Origin: Sphaerisporangium sp040683095 | GTDB taxonomy: Bacteria > Actinomycetota > Actinomycetes > Streptosporangiales > Streptosporangiaceae | Direction of reading: 5' to 3' | Length of the DNA: 64,000 nucleotides | NCBI RefSeq assembly: GCF_040683095.1 | Contig: NZ_JBFBCI010000005.1 | Span: 124,001-188,000 of the forward strand | Shown here: one piece after another, positions 17,626 through 27,894 of the stretch | Position numbering within the stretch: the first letter of the stretch is position 1 | How the letters are laid out: every line of letters begins with the position of its first letter | The notes under the pieces: model-generated | Databases searched by the model: none | The model's input: only the letters and a program-made list of their open reading frames with translations | Told to the model about the DNA's origin: nothing | Program-made: the position numbers and the translations under genes

Positions 17626-17867
17626 GAGTCGAGCTTATGCGCGAGCGCCTCCGCGCAGGAGACCCAGCCCGCCGGTGCCGGCATGGCCGTGCGCGCCTCC
17701 GCCTTGGCCGAGATCGGCATGACGAACCCGGCCGCGAACGCGGCGACCACCAGCGCCCATACGGCGAGACGGCATCGTGCGCCCATGTGCCGCCTGCACG
17801 CGAACGGGCCGAAATCCTCGACGGCTTGTTCGGTGGCGGCGAATCGCGTCTGTCCTTCGTCCGCCAT
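17592..17867 (-). CDS. Possible small membrane or secreted protein
   Basis: From an ATG at 17867 this frame gives 91 residues. A single hydrophobic segment (CRLAVWALVVAAFAAGFVMP) is followed by a 35-residue tail with two cysteines. It overlaps the hydrolase start by 34 bases on the same strand. A shorter start at the Met just before GARCRLAV would make the hydrophobic segment a signal anchor. Codon use is acceptable but not strong, and I recognise no family. It may be a real small gene at the head of the hydrolase-acetate kinase operon or a spurious frame. Confidence 0.4.
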   Translation of the reverse strand: MADEGQTRFAATEQAVEDFGPFACRRHMGARCRLAVWALVVAAFAAGFVMPISAKAEARTAMPAPAGWVSCAEALAHKLDSCHSPLVSPRR

Positions 17868-18055
17868 GCCGACTGTCTTCCCGAGCCGGGGGGTGTTAGT
17901 CGCGCGTGCTCTTTCCTTGACCGGGAACACGCGACGAGATGGGGGTCCGGAGCCGGGCGTTCGACCTGGTCATCCGGGTCACGACCCATTTGTGAAATCT
18001 ATGCGAATTGTCCACCGGCGCGCGGACCCGGCACGTGGCGGTGAGGACGATCAAC

Positions 18056-18061
18056 TAAAAT
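18056..18061 (+). promoter_or_regulatory. Putative -10 element of typA
   Basis: TAAAAT stands out in GC-rich surroundings 55 bp upstream of the typA ATG. No convincing -35 hexamer accompanies it. Confidence 0.35.
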
Positions 18062-18116
18062 GGATTGAGCCGCAGAGTCCGCGGCCGGCCTCCACGAACC
18101 AGAGCGAGATTCCATC

Positions 18117-19970
<1,854 letters not shown>

Positions 19971-19978
19971 CCCGCGAA

Positions 19979-20009
19979 AAGGGCCCTCCCCCACCGGGGA
20001 AGGGCCCTT
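19979..20009 (+). terminator. Terminator of typA
   Basis: An AAGGGCCCTCCCC arm pairs, with one bulge, with GGGGAAGGGCCCTT across a CACC loop, just after the typA stop codon and before the convergent GH16 gene. Confidence 0.8.
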
Positions 20010-20072
20010 CGGTCGTCCGGGGACGCGCGGGTCGGCTACGCGCCCGCTTCCGGCCTGCGGGAGACGCGGAGG

Positions 20073-21314
20073 TCAGCTACGCGTCCACCTCTGGGCGGCG
20101 GTGCCGTTGCAGTCCCAGATCTGCAGCCGCGTGCCGTTGGCGGAGCTGCCGTCGGTGGCGTCGAGGCACCTGTTCGACTGCGGGTTGACGATCTGCCCGG
20201 TTCCGGAGTTGTAGGTCCACTTCTGGGCGCCGGTGCCGTTGCAGTCGTACAACTGCACCTTGGTGCCGCCGGCCGTGGAGCCGCCGGTGACGTCGAGGCA
20301 CTTGCCGAGGGCGCTCACCGAGCCGTCGCCGTTCCAGGACCAGCTCTGGGCGCCGGTGCCGTTGCAGTCGTAGAGCTGGACGGCCGTGCCGTTGGCGGTG
20401 TTGGCGCCGGCCACGTCGACACACTTGCCGCCGATGCCGGTGACCCTGCCGCCCGTGCCGCCCGTGGGCTGGGCATAGACGCGGACGTAGTCGACGGTCA
20501 GGCTCTGCGGGAAGGTGGTGGAGCCGTCGGGGTTGCCGGGCCAGTACCCGCCGACCGCCAGGTTCATGATCATGAAGAACGGGTGGTCGAACACCCAGCG
20601 GTTGCCGCCGAGGTCGGCCGGGGTCCGGCGCTGGTACTCGTTGCCGTCGACGTACCAGACGATCAGGTTCGGGGACCAGTCGACGGCGAAGGTGTGGAAC
20701 GCGTCGGCGAACGCGCCGCCGATCGAGTACCCGGCGCCGATGCCGCCGGCACCGGAGTAACCCGGGCCGTGGATCGTGCCGTGGACGGTGCTGGGCTCGC
20801 GGCCGATGTTCTCCATGATGTCGATCTCGCCGTTGTTGGGCCAGCCGACCGACCCGAGGTCGTTGCCGAGCATCCAGAAGGCGGGCCAGATGCCCTGGCC
20901 GCGCGGCAGCTTCATGCGCGCCTCGAACCGGCCGTAGGTCCGGGTGAAGGTCGCGGAGGTGAGCAGGCGGGCGGAGGTGTACTGGCAGGTGCCGTAGTGG
21001 CACTGGTAGTTGGCCGGGTTCTCCTGACGGGCGGTGATCACCAGGTTCCCGGCGCCGTCCATGGCGGCGTTGCGGGTGCTGTCGGTGTAGTACTGCAGCT
21101 CGTTGTTGCCCCAGCCGCTGCCGCCGATGTCGAAGCGCCACTTCGACGCGTCGACGGCACTGCCGGCGGCCCCGTTGAACTCGTCGGACCAGACGAGCGG
21201 GCCTGGGGCGGGGGCGGCGCTGGCGGTGCCGCTCATGGGGACGAGCAACGCCAGCACCGCGAACAGAGCGGCACCGATGGAGAGAAGCGTTCTGGAACTG
21301 GGGGGGCGGACCAT
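20073..21314 (-). CDS. Secreted GH16 beta-glucanase with ricin-type lectin (CBM13) domain
   Basis: The 413-residue protein has a signal peptide (LLSIGAALFAVLALLVP, cleavage near TASAAPAP), a GH16 catalytic domain with the active-site motif EIDIMENIG, and after a Gly/Thr linker a C-terminal ricin B-type lectin domain with three QxW-like repeats (QSWSW, QKWTY, QRWTR), each with LYDCNG or IWDCNG. GH16 enzymes of this design cut beta-1,3 or mixed-linkage glucans such as laminarin. A GAGG ribosome binding site favours the ATG at 21314 over the GTG at 21323. A perfect palindrome with the GAGCGCTC core of cellulose/glucan LacI operators lies about 75 bp upstream. Confidence 0.94.
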   Translation of the reverse strand: MVRPPSSRTLLSIGAALFAVLALLVPMSGTASAAPAPGPLVWSDEFNGAAGSAVDASKWRFDIGGSGWGNNELQYYTDSTRNAAMDGAGNLVITARQENPANYQCHYGTCQYTSARLLTSATFTRTYGRFEARMKLPRGQGIWPAFWMLGNDLGSVGWPNNGEIDIMENIGREPSTVHGTIHGPGYSGAGGIGAGYSIGGAFADAFHTFAVDWSPNLIVWYVDGNEYQRRTPADLGGNRWVFDHPFFMIMNLAVGGYWPGNPDGSTTFPQSLTVDYVRVYAQPTGGTGGRVTGIGGKCVDVAGANTANGTAVQLYDCNGTGAQSWSWNGDGSVSALGKCLDVTGGSTAGGTKVQLYDCNGTGAQKWTYNSGTGQIVNPQSNRCLDATDGSSANGTRLQIWDCNGTAAQRWTRS

Positions 21315-21385
21315 ACGGGTCACCTCATCGGATCCGTGGATGTAGCTTTACGGAAACTTTCGGGCAACAATATTGTCCATGTCAA

Positions 21386-21397
21386 GAGAGCGCTCTC
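21386..21397. promoter_or_regulatory. LacI/CebR-type operator before the GH16 gene
   Basis: GAGAGCGCTCTC is a perfect 12-bp palindrome sharing the GAGCGCTC core of known CebR/CelR operators. On the minus strand it is followed directly by TTGACA, a good -35 element. It differs from the operator at 257-270, so another LacI-type protein probably acts here. Confidence 0.6.
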
Positions 21398-21460
21398 ATG
21401 AAATTTCGGACATCGTCGTGGGCACGGCGATGTCCGTGGATATGCCGGTGCGCGGACCCC

Positions 21461-22348
21461 TCAGGAGCGCTTGCGCTCCCCCTCGGCGGCCTCGCCCGCG
21501 TACCGCTTGCCGGCGGCCAGCTCGCGGCCGCCGTACAGCTCCGAGACCGTCACGAAGGTGTAGCCCTTCTCCGCGAGCTCGTGGAGGAGGCGCGGCACGG
21601 CATCGGCGGTGGTCCTGTGGATGTCGTGCATCAGCACGACCGAGCCGGGCCTGGCCTCGGCGGCGCGACGAGCGATGACGGCGCTGTCCTTGTCACGCCA
21701 GTCCATGGTGTCGACGTCCCACAGGATCTGCGCGAGACCGGCGCTCCGCGTGGCGTCCCCGACCTTGGCGTCCGTGGCGCCGTAGGGCGGGCGCATCAGC
21801 CGCATCGTGACGCCCGTGACCGCCCGCACCGACTCCTGGGTGCGTTCGAGCTGGACGGACAGCGCCTCGCGGGACAGCGACGGCAGCGAGGGGTGGTCCC
21901 AGGAGTGGTTCCCGATCTCGTGCCCCTCGGAGATCATGCGCCGCAGGTACGGCTGCGTCACGGGGTTGACCATCTGCCCGACCACGAAGAACGTCGCCTT
22001 CGCGTGGTAGGCGGCGAGCATGTCGAGCACCTTGCCGGTGTAGTCGAAGGGCCCGTCGTCGAAGGTCAGGGCCACGCACTTGACCCGGTCACAGCGGATC
22101 GACCGGCGGTTCGGCGCCACGACGGGACGGGTGCCCGGCCAGCCGGGCTGCTGCACGATCACCCGCAGCGCCACGAGCGCGGGATCGGCGGCCGGGCGGA
22201 CCGGCGCGGACGTCCGGACGCGGACGACCTCATTCCTCTGGCTCCTCCGGCTCGGCGCGGACACCTCCCCGCATCCCGACAGGACCAGCGCCATCGAGAG
22301 CGTGAGCGGAAACCACAGCCACAGTACTCCAGCGCGACATCCAGCCAC
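21461..22348 (-). CDS. Polysaccharide deacetylase lipoprotein (NodB family)
   Basis: From a GTG at 22348, which has a GGGGAG ribosome binding site, the protein has 295 residues and a lipoprotein signal ending in LSGC. The catalytic domain has the NodB motifs TFDDG, GNHSWDHPS (metal His pair), RPPYG, WDVDTMDW and VLMHDIH, so the metal-binding Asp-His-His set and the catalytic base appear intact. It would remove N- or O-acetyl groups from a surface polymer such as peptidoglycan, chitin or xylan, outside the membrane. The longer open frame upstream is low complexity and overlaps the next gene. Confidence 0.92.
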   Translation of the reverse strand: MAGCRAGVLWLWFPLTLSMALVLSGCGEVSAPSRRSQRNEVVRVRTSAPVRPAADPALVALRVIVQQPGWPGTRPVVAPNRRSIRCDRVKCVALTFDDGPFDYTGKVLDMLAAYHAKATFFVVGQMVNPVTQPYLRRMISEGHEIGNHSWDHPSLPSLSREALSVQLERTQESVRAVTGVTMRLMRPPYGATDAKVGDATRSAGLAQILWDVDTMDWRDKDSAVIARRAAEARPGSVVLMHDIHRTTADAVPRLLHELAEKGYTFVTVSELYGGRELAAGKRYAGEAAEGERKRS

Positions 22349-22380
22349 CCGCTCGCTCCCCCCGAAACAGCGGCAGGGGG

Positions 22381-22686
22381 CTACGGATACCTTTCGGCCG
22401 TTTCCCCCCGAAGAGTCTTCGCCAGCTCCTCCCACCAGGGAGGAATCTCGGCGTGCAACTCCGCGTAGCGACGTGCCACCCGAATGGCACATCCGACCGG
22501 ATCCGTACCCAGATGGCGACGTTTCACCACACCCTCCTGCCAACGGTAAAAGCCATCACGGAACGTGACGACCAGCCCGATCCAGACAGAAAGGATGGCG
22601 TCGTCGCACACCACGTACGCGTCGGCGACTCCCAGCCCCTCCAGCTCAACGCGCAGCTTCGCCATGGCCGCGCGGGAGTCGGTCAC
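22381..22686 (-). CDS. Small conserved-looking hypothetical protein
   Basis: A GTG at 22686 after a G-rich ribosome binding region gives a 101-residue protein. It has a charged N-terminal helix (MAKLRVELEGLG), a central beta-like part (YVVCDDAILSVWIG) with FRDGFYRWQ, and a C-terminal part with DPVGCAIRVARRYAEL. Small proteins of this style are common in Streptosporangiaceae near XRE regulators, but I cannot name a function. It ends 32 bp before the deacetylase GTG and may be cotranscribed with it. Confidence 0.6.
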   Translation of the reverse strand: MTDSRAAMAKLRVELEGLGVADAYVVCDDAILSVWIGLVVTFRDGFYRWQEGVVKRRHLGTDPVGCAIRVARRYAELHAEIPPWWEELAKTLRGETAERYP

Positions 22687-22858
22687 CCGTCCACCCCCCG
22701 GATGACCCTCGGCCGGACGGGGACACGGCCGGGAACTCGGCCGGGGGGATGACTCTTCAGCGCAGACACACCGATGATGTACCCGTATGGGCGCCTCCTT
22801 TGCACCACACGGAGCGAGACGTGATGCGTCCGTGAGACGACGTTCACGAAAACTGTGC

Positions 22859-23482
22859 CTAAGGGGCGCCCCGAACACGCCGTGCCGGGGGCGCGGCCAC
22901 AGGCGCATCGGGGGTTTGGCGGGGTTCGGTGACGACCATGATGAAGCGCAGGCGGCCGGCGGTCTCGTTGGCGTAGCGGTGGGGGCGGTCGGCGCTGAAC
23001 AGCACGGCCTCGTCGAGCCCGACGACGTGGCTCTTCCCGTACACCGACAGGGTCAGCTCGCCCTCCAGGACGGTCAGCATCTCGCGCGTGCCGGCCGGGT
23101 GCGCGTCACCGTCGTGGTGCTCCCCCGGCGCGAGCGCCCAGTCCCACATCTCCAGGATCGCCGGGGCGTCGGACCCCACGAGCAGCCGCGCGGAACCGCC
23201 CTTGTCGCTGCGCCACAGCGTGACGACGTCGGAGGCGTGCACCACGCGGACGACCGGCGTGTCGGACACCTCGACCAGGCGGGCGACCGTGACCCCGAGG
23301 GCGTCGGCGATGCGGGTGAGCGTGGTCACGCTGGGGTTGGTGCGGCACTGCTCGATCTGGACGAGCATGCCCCGGCTCACCCCCGACCGGGCGGCGAGCG
23401 CGTCGAGGGTCATGCCCCGGTGGGCGCGCTGGGCGCGGACGTTGCTGGCGATCGCCGCCGTGATGGTCTCCGGATCCGGCAT
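22859..23482 (-). CDS. XRE family regulator with C-terminal cupin sensor
   Basis: The 207-residue protein has an XRE helix-turn-helix (MTLDALAARSGVSRGMLVQI, residues about 24-45) followed by a cupin beta barrel with HHDGDAH and a later GELTLSVYG. Such HTH-cupin proteins sense small metabolites and often control an adjacent transporter. Here the divergent gene is an EamA transporter, and a perfect dyad lies between them. Related proteins (SutR-like) regulate amino-acid or sulfur metabolism. The last codons lie in a copy of a dispersed intergenic repeat (22855-22905). Confidence 0.9.
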   Translation of the reverse strand: MPDPETITAAIASNVRAQRAHRGMTLDALAARSGVSRGMLVQIEQCRTNPSVTTLTRIADALGVTVARLVEVSDTPVVRVVHASDVVTLWRSDKGGSARLLVGSDAPAILEMWDWALAPGEHHDGDAHPAGTREMLTVLEGELTLSVYGKSHVVGLDEAVLFSADRPHRYANETAGRLRFIMVVTEPRQTPDAPVAAPPARRVRGAP

Positions 23483-23529
23483 GAGTGCAGTTTAGTGACA
23501 GTTGTGTGCAATGGATTAGTCCCAATATA

Positions 23530-23546
23530 TTGCACTAACAGTGCAA
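23530..23546. promoter_or_regulatory. Operator dyad of the XRE-cupin/EamA pair
   Basis: TTGCACT-AAC-AGTGCAA is a perfect inverted repeat with 7-bp arms midway between the two divergent starts. A further GTGCAAT word lies at about 23508. Position suggests joint control by the XRE-cupin regulator. Confidence 0.65.
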
Positions 23547-23567
23547 TCCAGTGAAGGGTGAACCGCG

Positions 23568-24410
23568 ATGACGGCCGTGCTGCTCGCGACCATCTGCGCC
23601 GTCGTGTACGGCATGGCCGACTTCTTCGGCGGTCTCGCCACGCGGCGCTCGCGTGTCCTCGCCGTCGTCCTGCTCACCCAGATCGCCGGGCTCCTGTTCG
23701 TGATCCCGCTGCTGCCGCTCCTCCCGGGCACTCCCGGCATGGGCGCGCTGGCCTGGGGCATGGGGGCCGGGCTGTGCGGCGGGCTCGCCGTCATCTTCTT
23801 CTATCGTGCTCTGGCCGGCGGCGTCATGTCGGTGGTGGCGCCGACGACCGCGACCATGTCCGTGGCGCTGCCCGTCCTGGTCGGCCTGGCCATGGGCGAA
23901 CGCCCGGAGCCGCTCGCGCTGGCCGGGGTGGCGCTCGCGCTCGGCGCGGTGATCCTCGTCGGGCGCGACTCCGCCCCCGCGGGCGGCAGGACCACGCTCG
24001 GGCCGGTCGTCCAGGCGCTCGCCGCCGGCCTCGGCTTCGGCGCGTTCTTCATCCTGCTCAAGCAGGCGCCCGAGGGCTCGGGCCTGTGGCCGCTGTTGGG
24101 CGCCCGCTTCGCCTCGATCCTCCTGGTCGCCGCGCTCGCCCTGGTCAGCAGGCGCACGCTGCGGCCCGGGCCGGGGGCGATCCCCACGATCGTCGCCGCG
24201 GGCGTCATGGACATGGGGGCCAACGTGCTCTACGTCCTGGCGGCGCAGCGCGGCCTGCTGGTCGTGGTCGCGGTTCTGGTGTCGCTCTACCCGGCCAGTA
24301 CGCTCCTGCTCGCCCGCTGGGTGCTCAAGGAGCGCCTGAACGCCCTCCAGGCGTCCGGAATCGGCCTCGCCCTCGGCGCCATCGCGCTGATCGCCGTCAC
24401 CACGACCTGA
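23568..24410 (+). CDS. EamA/DMT family transporter
   Basis: The 280-residue protein has ten hydrophobic helices arranged as two EamA repeats of five (roughly residues 1-135 and 145-280), the standard drug/metabolite transporter plan. Members export amino acids, nucleosides, cofactors or toxic analogues. The substrate is unknown, but control by a cupin-linked XRE regulator hints at an amino-acid-like metabolite. It is a single-gene unit with a strong terminator after it. Confidence 0.9.
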   Translation: MTAVLLATICAVVYGMADFFGGLATRRSRVLAVVLLTQIAGLLFVIPLLPLLPGTPGMGALAWGMGAGLCGGLAVIFFYRALAGGVMSVVAPTTATMSVALPVLVGLAMGERPEPLALAGVALALGAVILVGRDSAPAGGRTTLGPVVQALAAGLGFGAFFILLKQAPEGSGLWPLLGARFASILLVAALALVSRRTLRPGPGAIPTIVAAGVMDMGANVLYVLAAQRGLLVVVAVLVSLYPASTLLLARWVLKERLNALQASGIGLALGAIALIAVTTT

Positions 24411-24468
24411 CCCCCGCCGCGAACCCCAGCCCCCGGACATACCCGGACATACGACCCTGGACATGACG

Positions 24469-24501
24469 AAGGCCGGCCCGGCGGGGTGCCGTGCCGGCCT
24501 T
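24469..24501. terminator. Bidirectional terminator
   Basis: AAGGCCGGC and GCCGGCCTT form a perfect 9-bp stem between the convergent EamA gene and the ECF sigma factor gene. Confidence 0.8.
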
Positions 24502-24542
24502 GGTGAGCGCGCGTCAGGCGGTCGGGAGCTCCAGGGCGCCCG

Positions 24543-25136
24543 TCAGGCCGCCTGGAACTCCGGGGTGAGGCGTACGCCCTCGTCGTGGGCGTAGCCTTCG
24601 AGCATCGTCCTGAGCTGGCGGCGACCGCGGTGCAGGCGGGACATGACCGTGCCGATCGGCGTGCCCATGCGCTCGGCGATCTCCTTGTACGCGAAGCCCT
24701 CGACGTCGGCGAGGTACACCGCGACCCGGAAGTCCTCCGGGAGGGACCGCAGGGCGTTCATGACCACGCTGTCCGGGAGCTGCTCCAGGGCCTCGGTCTC
24801 GGCGGAGCGCAGCCCGGTCGACATGTGGGACTCGGCGGCGGCGAGCTGCCAGTCCTCGATGTCCTCGGCGGCCGACAACTTCGGCGACCGCTGCTGCTTG
24901 CGGTAGTCGTTGATGAAGTTGTTCGTCAGGATGCGGTGCAGCCACGCCTTGAGGTTCGTCCCCGGCCGGAACTGGTGGTAGGACGTGTACGCCTTGGCCA
25001 CCGTCTCCTGCACGAGATCCTCGGCGTCCGCCGTGTTGCGCGTGAGGCGCATCGCGGACGCGAAAAGCTGGTTGGTGACGGGCATGACGTCACGCTCGAA
25101 CCACGCGCGACGCTGCTGTTCGGTCATCGAGATCAT
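24543..25136 (-). CDS. SigR-like ECF RNA polymerase sigma factor
   Basis: The 197-residue protein has sigma-2 (FASAMRLTRNTADAEDLVQE, WLHRILTNNFINDYRK) and sigma-4 (VAVYLADVEGFAYKEIAERM, GTVMSRLHRGRRQLR) regions. Stretches such as EDWQLA, AESHMSTGLRSAE and FINDYRK match what I recall of SigR, the thiol-oxidative-stress sigma factor of Streptomyces. SigR is normally followed at once by its zinc anti-sigma factor RsrA; here the gene is followed by a terminator and no RsrA-like frame is present. It is thus a SigR homologue with either a distant or no redox anti-sigma factor. The start has GAGGGGG before the ATG at 25136. Confidence 0.9.
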   Translation of the reverse strand: MISMTEQQRRAWFERDVMPVTNQLFASAMRLTRNTADAEDLVQETVAKAYTSYHQFRPGTNLKAWLHRILTNNFINDYRKQQRSPKLSAAEDIEDWQLAAAESHMSTGLRSAETEALEQLPDSVVMNALRSLPEDFRVAVYLADVEGFAYKEIAERMGTPIGTVMSRLHRGRRQLRTMLEGYAHDEGVRLTPEFQAA

Positions 25137-25421
25137 CTAATCCCCCTCAAACCTGCCTGACCCCCGTTACCCGCCCGGCATGAACCCATGCAGGTTCGGT
25201 AACCGCTTTACTCCATCTGACGGCTCATCACATGCTCATGGTTCACCCATAAGAGTGACGTTAAGGGTTGTCGCTGGTCAGGAGGGTCATCAAGCGATTG
25301 GCCGACGGTGGCCACGTCACACCGAGGCCGGACAAGTTTCATTATAGTAACAGACGTCACCCAAAACGGTGAAAAATGTGGTAAGGCTCACATGGAACCG
25401 GGCAGCCGGTACCGTGGCGAC

Positions 25422-26495
25422 ATGAAGTACGTGGACCGGCATGATCCGACGACGCGGGACTGGGTGGCCGAGGCGATCCGCACGGTGGAGGCGGACGCCA
25501 ACCGCAGCTGCGACACCCACCTGCACGTCTTCCCGCTGCCCCCGCGCTGGGGCGTGGACCTCTACCTGAAGGACGAGTCCGTCCACCCCACCGGTTCGTT
25601 GAAACACCGGCTGGCCAGGTCCTTGTTCCTGTACGGCCTCGCCAACGGGCACATCGGCCCGTCCACCACCGTCGTCGAGGCGTCCAGCGGCTCGACCGCC
25701 GTCAGCGAGGCGTACTTCTGCCGCATGCTCGGCCTGCCGTTCGTCGCCGTCATGCCCGCCTCCACCTCGCCGGAGAAGATCGCGCTCATCGAGTTCTACG
25801 GCGGCAAGTGCCGGCTCGTGGACGACCCCCGGGCGATCTACGAGGAGTCCCACCGTCTGGCCGAGGAGACCGGCGGCCACTTCATGGACCAGTTCACCTA
25901 CGCCGAGCGCGCCACGGACTGGCGGGGCAACAACAACATCGCCGAAAGCATCTACCAGCAGATGGCCCTGGAGCGCCACCCCGAGCCCGCCTGGATCGTC
26001 GTCGGCGCCGGCACAGGCGGCACCTCGGCCACCATCGGCCGCTACATCCGCTACCGCCGCCACGCCACCCGCCTGGCCGTCGTGGACCCGGACGGGTCGG
26101 CGTTCTACCCGGCGTGGGTCGGCGGCGAGGACGCCGGGACGGCGCGCGGCTCCCGGATCGAGGGCATCGGCCGCCCGCGCGTCGAGCCGTCGTTCCTGCC
26201 CACGGTCATCGACCGCATGATCCAGGTGCCGGACGCCGCGTCGATCGCCGCGATGCGCTGGGTGCGGGAGGTCACCGGGCTCGACGCCGGCGGATCCACC
26301 GGGACCAACGTCGCGGCGGCCGTGGAGCTCATCAAGGAGATGCGCGAGAACGGCGAGCGGGGCAGCGTGGTGACGCTGATCTGCGACGGCGGCGAGCGCT
26401 ATCGGGGCACGTACGGCGACGACGGCTGGCTCGCCGAGCACGGCATCGACATCGACCCCCCGCTCGGCGAGCTACGCGCGTTCCTCGGTTCCTGA
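25422..26495 (+). CDS. PLP-dependent L-cysteine desulfhydrase, Cds1 type
   Basis: The 357-residue protein belongs to the cysteine synthase fold: PLP Lys61 in GSLKHRLA, SSGSTAVSEAY (the substrate/PLP-phosphate Asn-loop region), and GAGTGGTSATIGR holding the PLP phosphate. Opening words such as EADANRS are typical of the actinobacterial Cds1 family, which degrades L-cysteine to H2S, pyruvate and ammonia; that assignment is by recall. A TACCGT -10-like box ends 6 bp before the ATG at 25422, suggesting a leaderless message; the in-frame ATG at 25392 is the alternative start. H2S release next to a SigR-like factor would fit thiol-stress control. Confidence 0.85.
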   Translation: MKYVDRHDPTTRDWVAEAIRTVEADANRSCDTHLHVFPLPPRWGVDLYLKDESVHPTGSLKHRLARSLFLYGLANGHIGPSTTVVEASSGSTAVSEAYFCRMLGLPFVAVMPASTSPEKIALIEFYGGKCRLVDDPRAIYEESHRLAEETGGHFMDQFTYAERATDWRGNNNIAESIYQQMALERHPEPAWIVVGAGTGGTSATIGRYIRYRRHATRLAVVDPDGSAFYPAWVGGEDAGTARGSRIEGIGRPRVEPSFLPTVIDRMIQVPDAASIAAMRWVREVTGLDAGGSTGTNVAAAVELIKEMRENGERGSVVTLICDGGERYRGTYGDDGWLAEHGIDIDPPLGELRAFLGS

Positions 26496-26504
26496 GCTCG
26501 TGCC

Positions 26505-26610
26505 GTGCCTATGGCGCTCTCTTCGTGCACGCGGTGAGGGCACTCCAGAGCCCTCACATGCCTATGACGCTCTCTCCGTTCGCGCGGTGAGAGCGCCCTT
26601 GAGCCCTCAC
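26505..26610. repeat. Two tandem 53-bp copies of a dispersed intergenic repeat
   Basis: Copies at 26505-26557 and 26558-26610 are about 80 percent identical and both run from TGCCTATG to GAGCCCTCAC. Each can fold on itself (for example GTGAGGGC pairing with GCCCTCAC). The second copy includes the ftsY stop codon. Similar sequences starting GTGCCTA are seen at 31671-31711, 22855-22905 and, reversed, near 15477-15519. Confidence 0.7.
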
Positions 26611-27830
26611 GTGTTGCCGAGGATCGCGTCCACGAAGACCTCGGCGTCGAAGGGCGCCAGGTCGTCGGGGCCCTCGCCGAGGCCCACCAGCTTGACCGGG
26701 ACGCCCAGCTCGCGCTGGACCGAGACGACGATGCCGCCCTTGGCCGTGCCGTCCAGCTTGGTCAGCACGATGCCGGTGACGTTCACGACCTCGGCGAACA
26801 CCTGGGCCTGCCGCAGGCCGTTCTGGCCGGTCGTGGCGTCCAGCACGAGCAGGACCTCGTCCACCGTGGCCTTCTTCTCGATGACGCGCTTGACCTTGCC
26901 GAGCTCGTCCATCAGGCCGGTCTTGGTGTGGAGGCGGCCGGCGGTGTCGACGATGACGGTGTCGACCTTGTCGTCGATGCCCTTGGTGACCGCGTCGAAG
27001 GCCACCGACGCCGGGTCGGCCCCCTCGTCCTTGCGGACGACCTCCGCGCCGACGCGCTCGCCCCAGGTCTGGAGCTGGTCGGCGGCGGCGGCGCGGAAGG
27101 TGTCGGCCGCGCCGAGGACGACCTTGCGGCCGTCGCCGATGAGCGCGCGGGCGAGCTTGCCGGTGGTGGTGGTCTTGCCGGTGCCGTTGACGCCGACCAC
27201 GAGCACGACGGCGGGACGCTCGCCGTGACGCGCGGTGTGCAGCGTACGGTCGAGGTCGGCGCCGATGAGCGTGAGCAACTGCTCGCGCAGCAGGCCGCGC
27301 ACCTCGCCGTGGTCTCGGGAGCCGAGCACCTTGACCTTGGTGCGCAGCTCGTCGACCATCGCGCGCGTGGGCCCGACGCCGACGTCGGCGGTGATCAGCG
27401 TGTCCTCGACCTCGTCCCAGACGTCGTCGTCGAGGCGGTCGCGGGACAGCAGGTCGAGCAGGCCCTTGCCGAGCGAGGTCTGCGAGCGGGCCAGCCGGGC
27501 GCGCAGGCGCACCATGCGACCCGCCGACGGGGGCGGGATCTCGATCTCGGGGACCACCACGGGCTCCACCGGCCGCGCCGGGGGCGGGACGGTGGTCGTG
27601 ACGGTTTCGTCCTCGATCACGCCGGTGGGCGGGGCCTGTTCGCGCTCCGGAAGGGTGGGCGCCTGCGGCGGCGTGACCGGCGGCGCGTGTCGTTTCGTGG
27701 GCCGGAACAGCAGGAACATGCCCCCCGTCGCGAGCAGCGCGACGAGGATCACGATCAGAATGATGCCAAGATACCCATCCACAAGAAGCCAGTTTTCCAG
27801 ACGGGCGGGCGTGGTGACGCCCGGGCTCAC
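26607..27830 (-). CDS. ftsY: Signal recognition particle receptor FtsY
   Basis: The 407-residue protein has one N-terminal membrane segment (YLGIILIVILVALLATGGMF), an acidic/Pro-rich linker to about residue 110, and the NG GTPase domain: G1 GVNGTGKTTTTGKLA, DTFRAAAADQL, DTAGRLHTKTGLM, TKLDGTAKGG and the closing GLGEGPDDLAPF. It docks SRP-ribosome complexes at the membrane for cotranslational insertion. Having its own membrane anchor is usual for actinobacterial FtsY. The GTG at 27830 follows an AGGATGG sequence and is the chosen start. Its stop codon lies in a dispersed repeat. The SMC gene ends 65 bp upstream of this start. Confidence 0.95.
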   Translation of the reverse strand: MSPGVTTPARLENWLLVDGYLGIILIVILVALLATGGMFLLFRPTKRHAPPVTPPQAPTLPEREQAPPTGVIEDETVTTTVPPPARPVEPVVVPEIEIPPPSAGRMVRLRARLARSQTSLGKGLLDLLSRDRLDDDVWDEVEDTLITADVGVGPTRAMVDELRTKVKVLGSRDHGEVRGLLREQLLTLIGADLDRTLHTARHGERPAVVLVVGVNGTGKTTTTGKLARALIGDGRKVVLGAADTFRAAAADQLQTWGERVGAEVVRKDEGADPASVAFDAVTKGIDDKVDTVIVDTAGRLHTKTGLMDELGKVKRVIEKKATVDEVLLVLDATTGQNGLRQAQVFAEVVNVTGIVLTKLDGTAKGGIVVSVQRELGVPVKLVGLGEGPDDLAPFDAEVFVDAILGNT

Positions 27831-27894
27831 CCATCCTGCGGCGGTTATACCGATATTTCCCGACTTGTAGGACGAACTTTGAAGATCATTAAGT

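Noticed and set aside
25137..25300. SigR-type autoregulatory promoter (GGAAT-N18-GTT) before the sigma factor
   Set aside because: No such pair is present on the minus strand in the upstream region.
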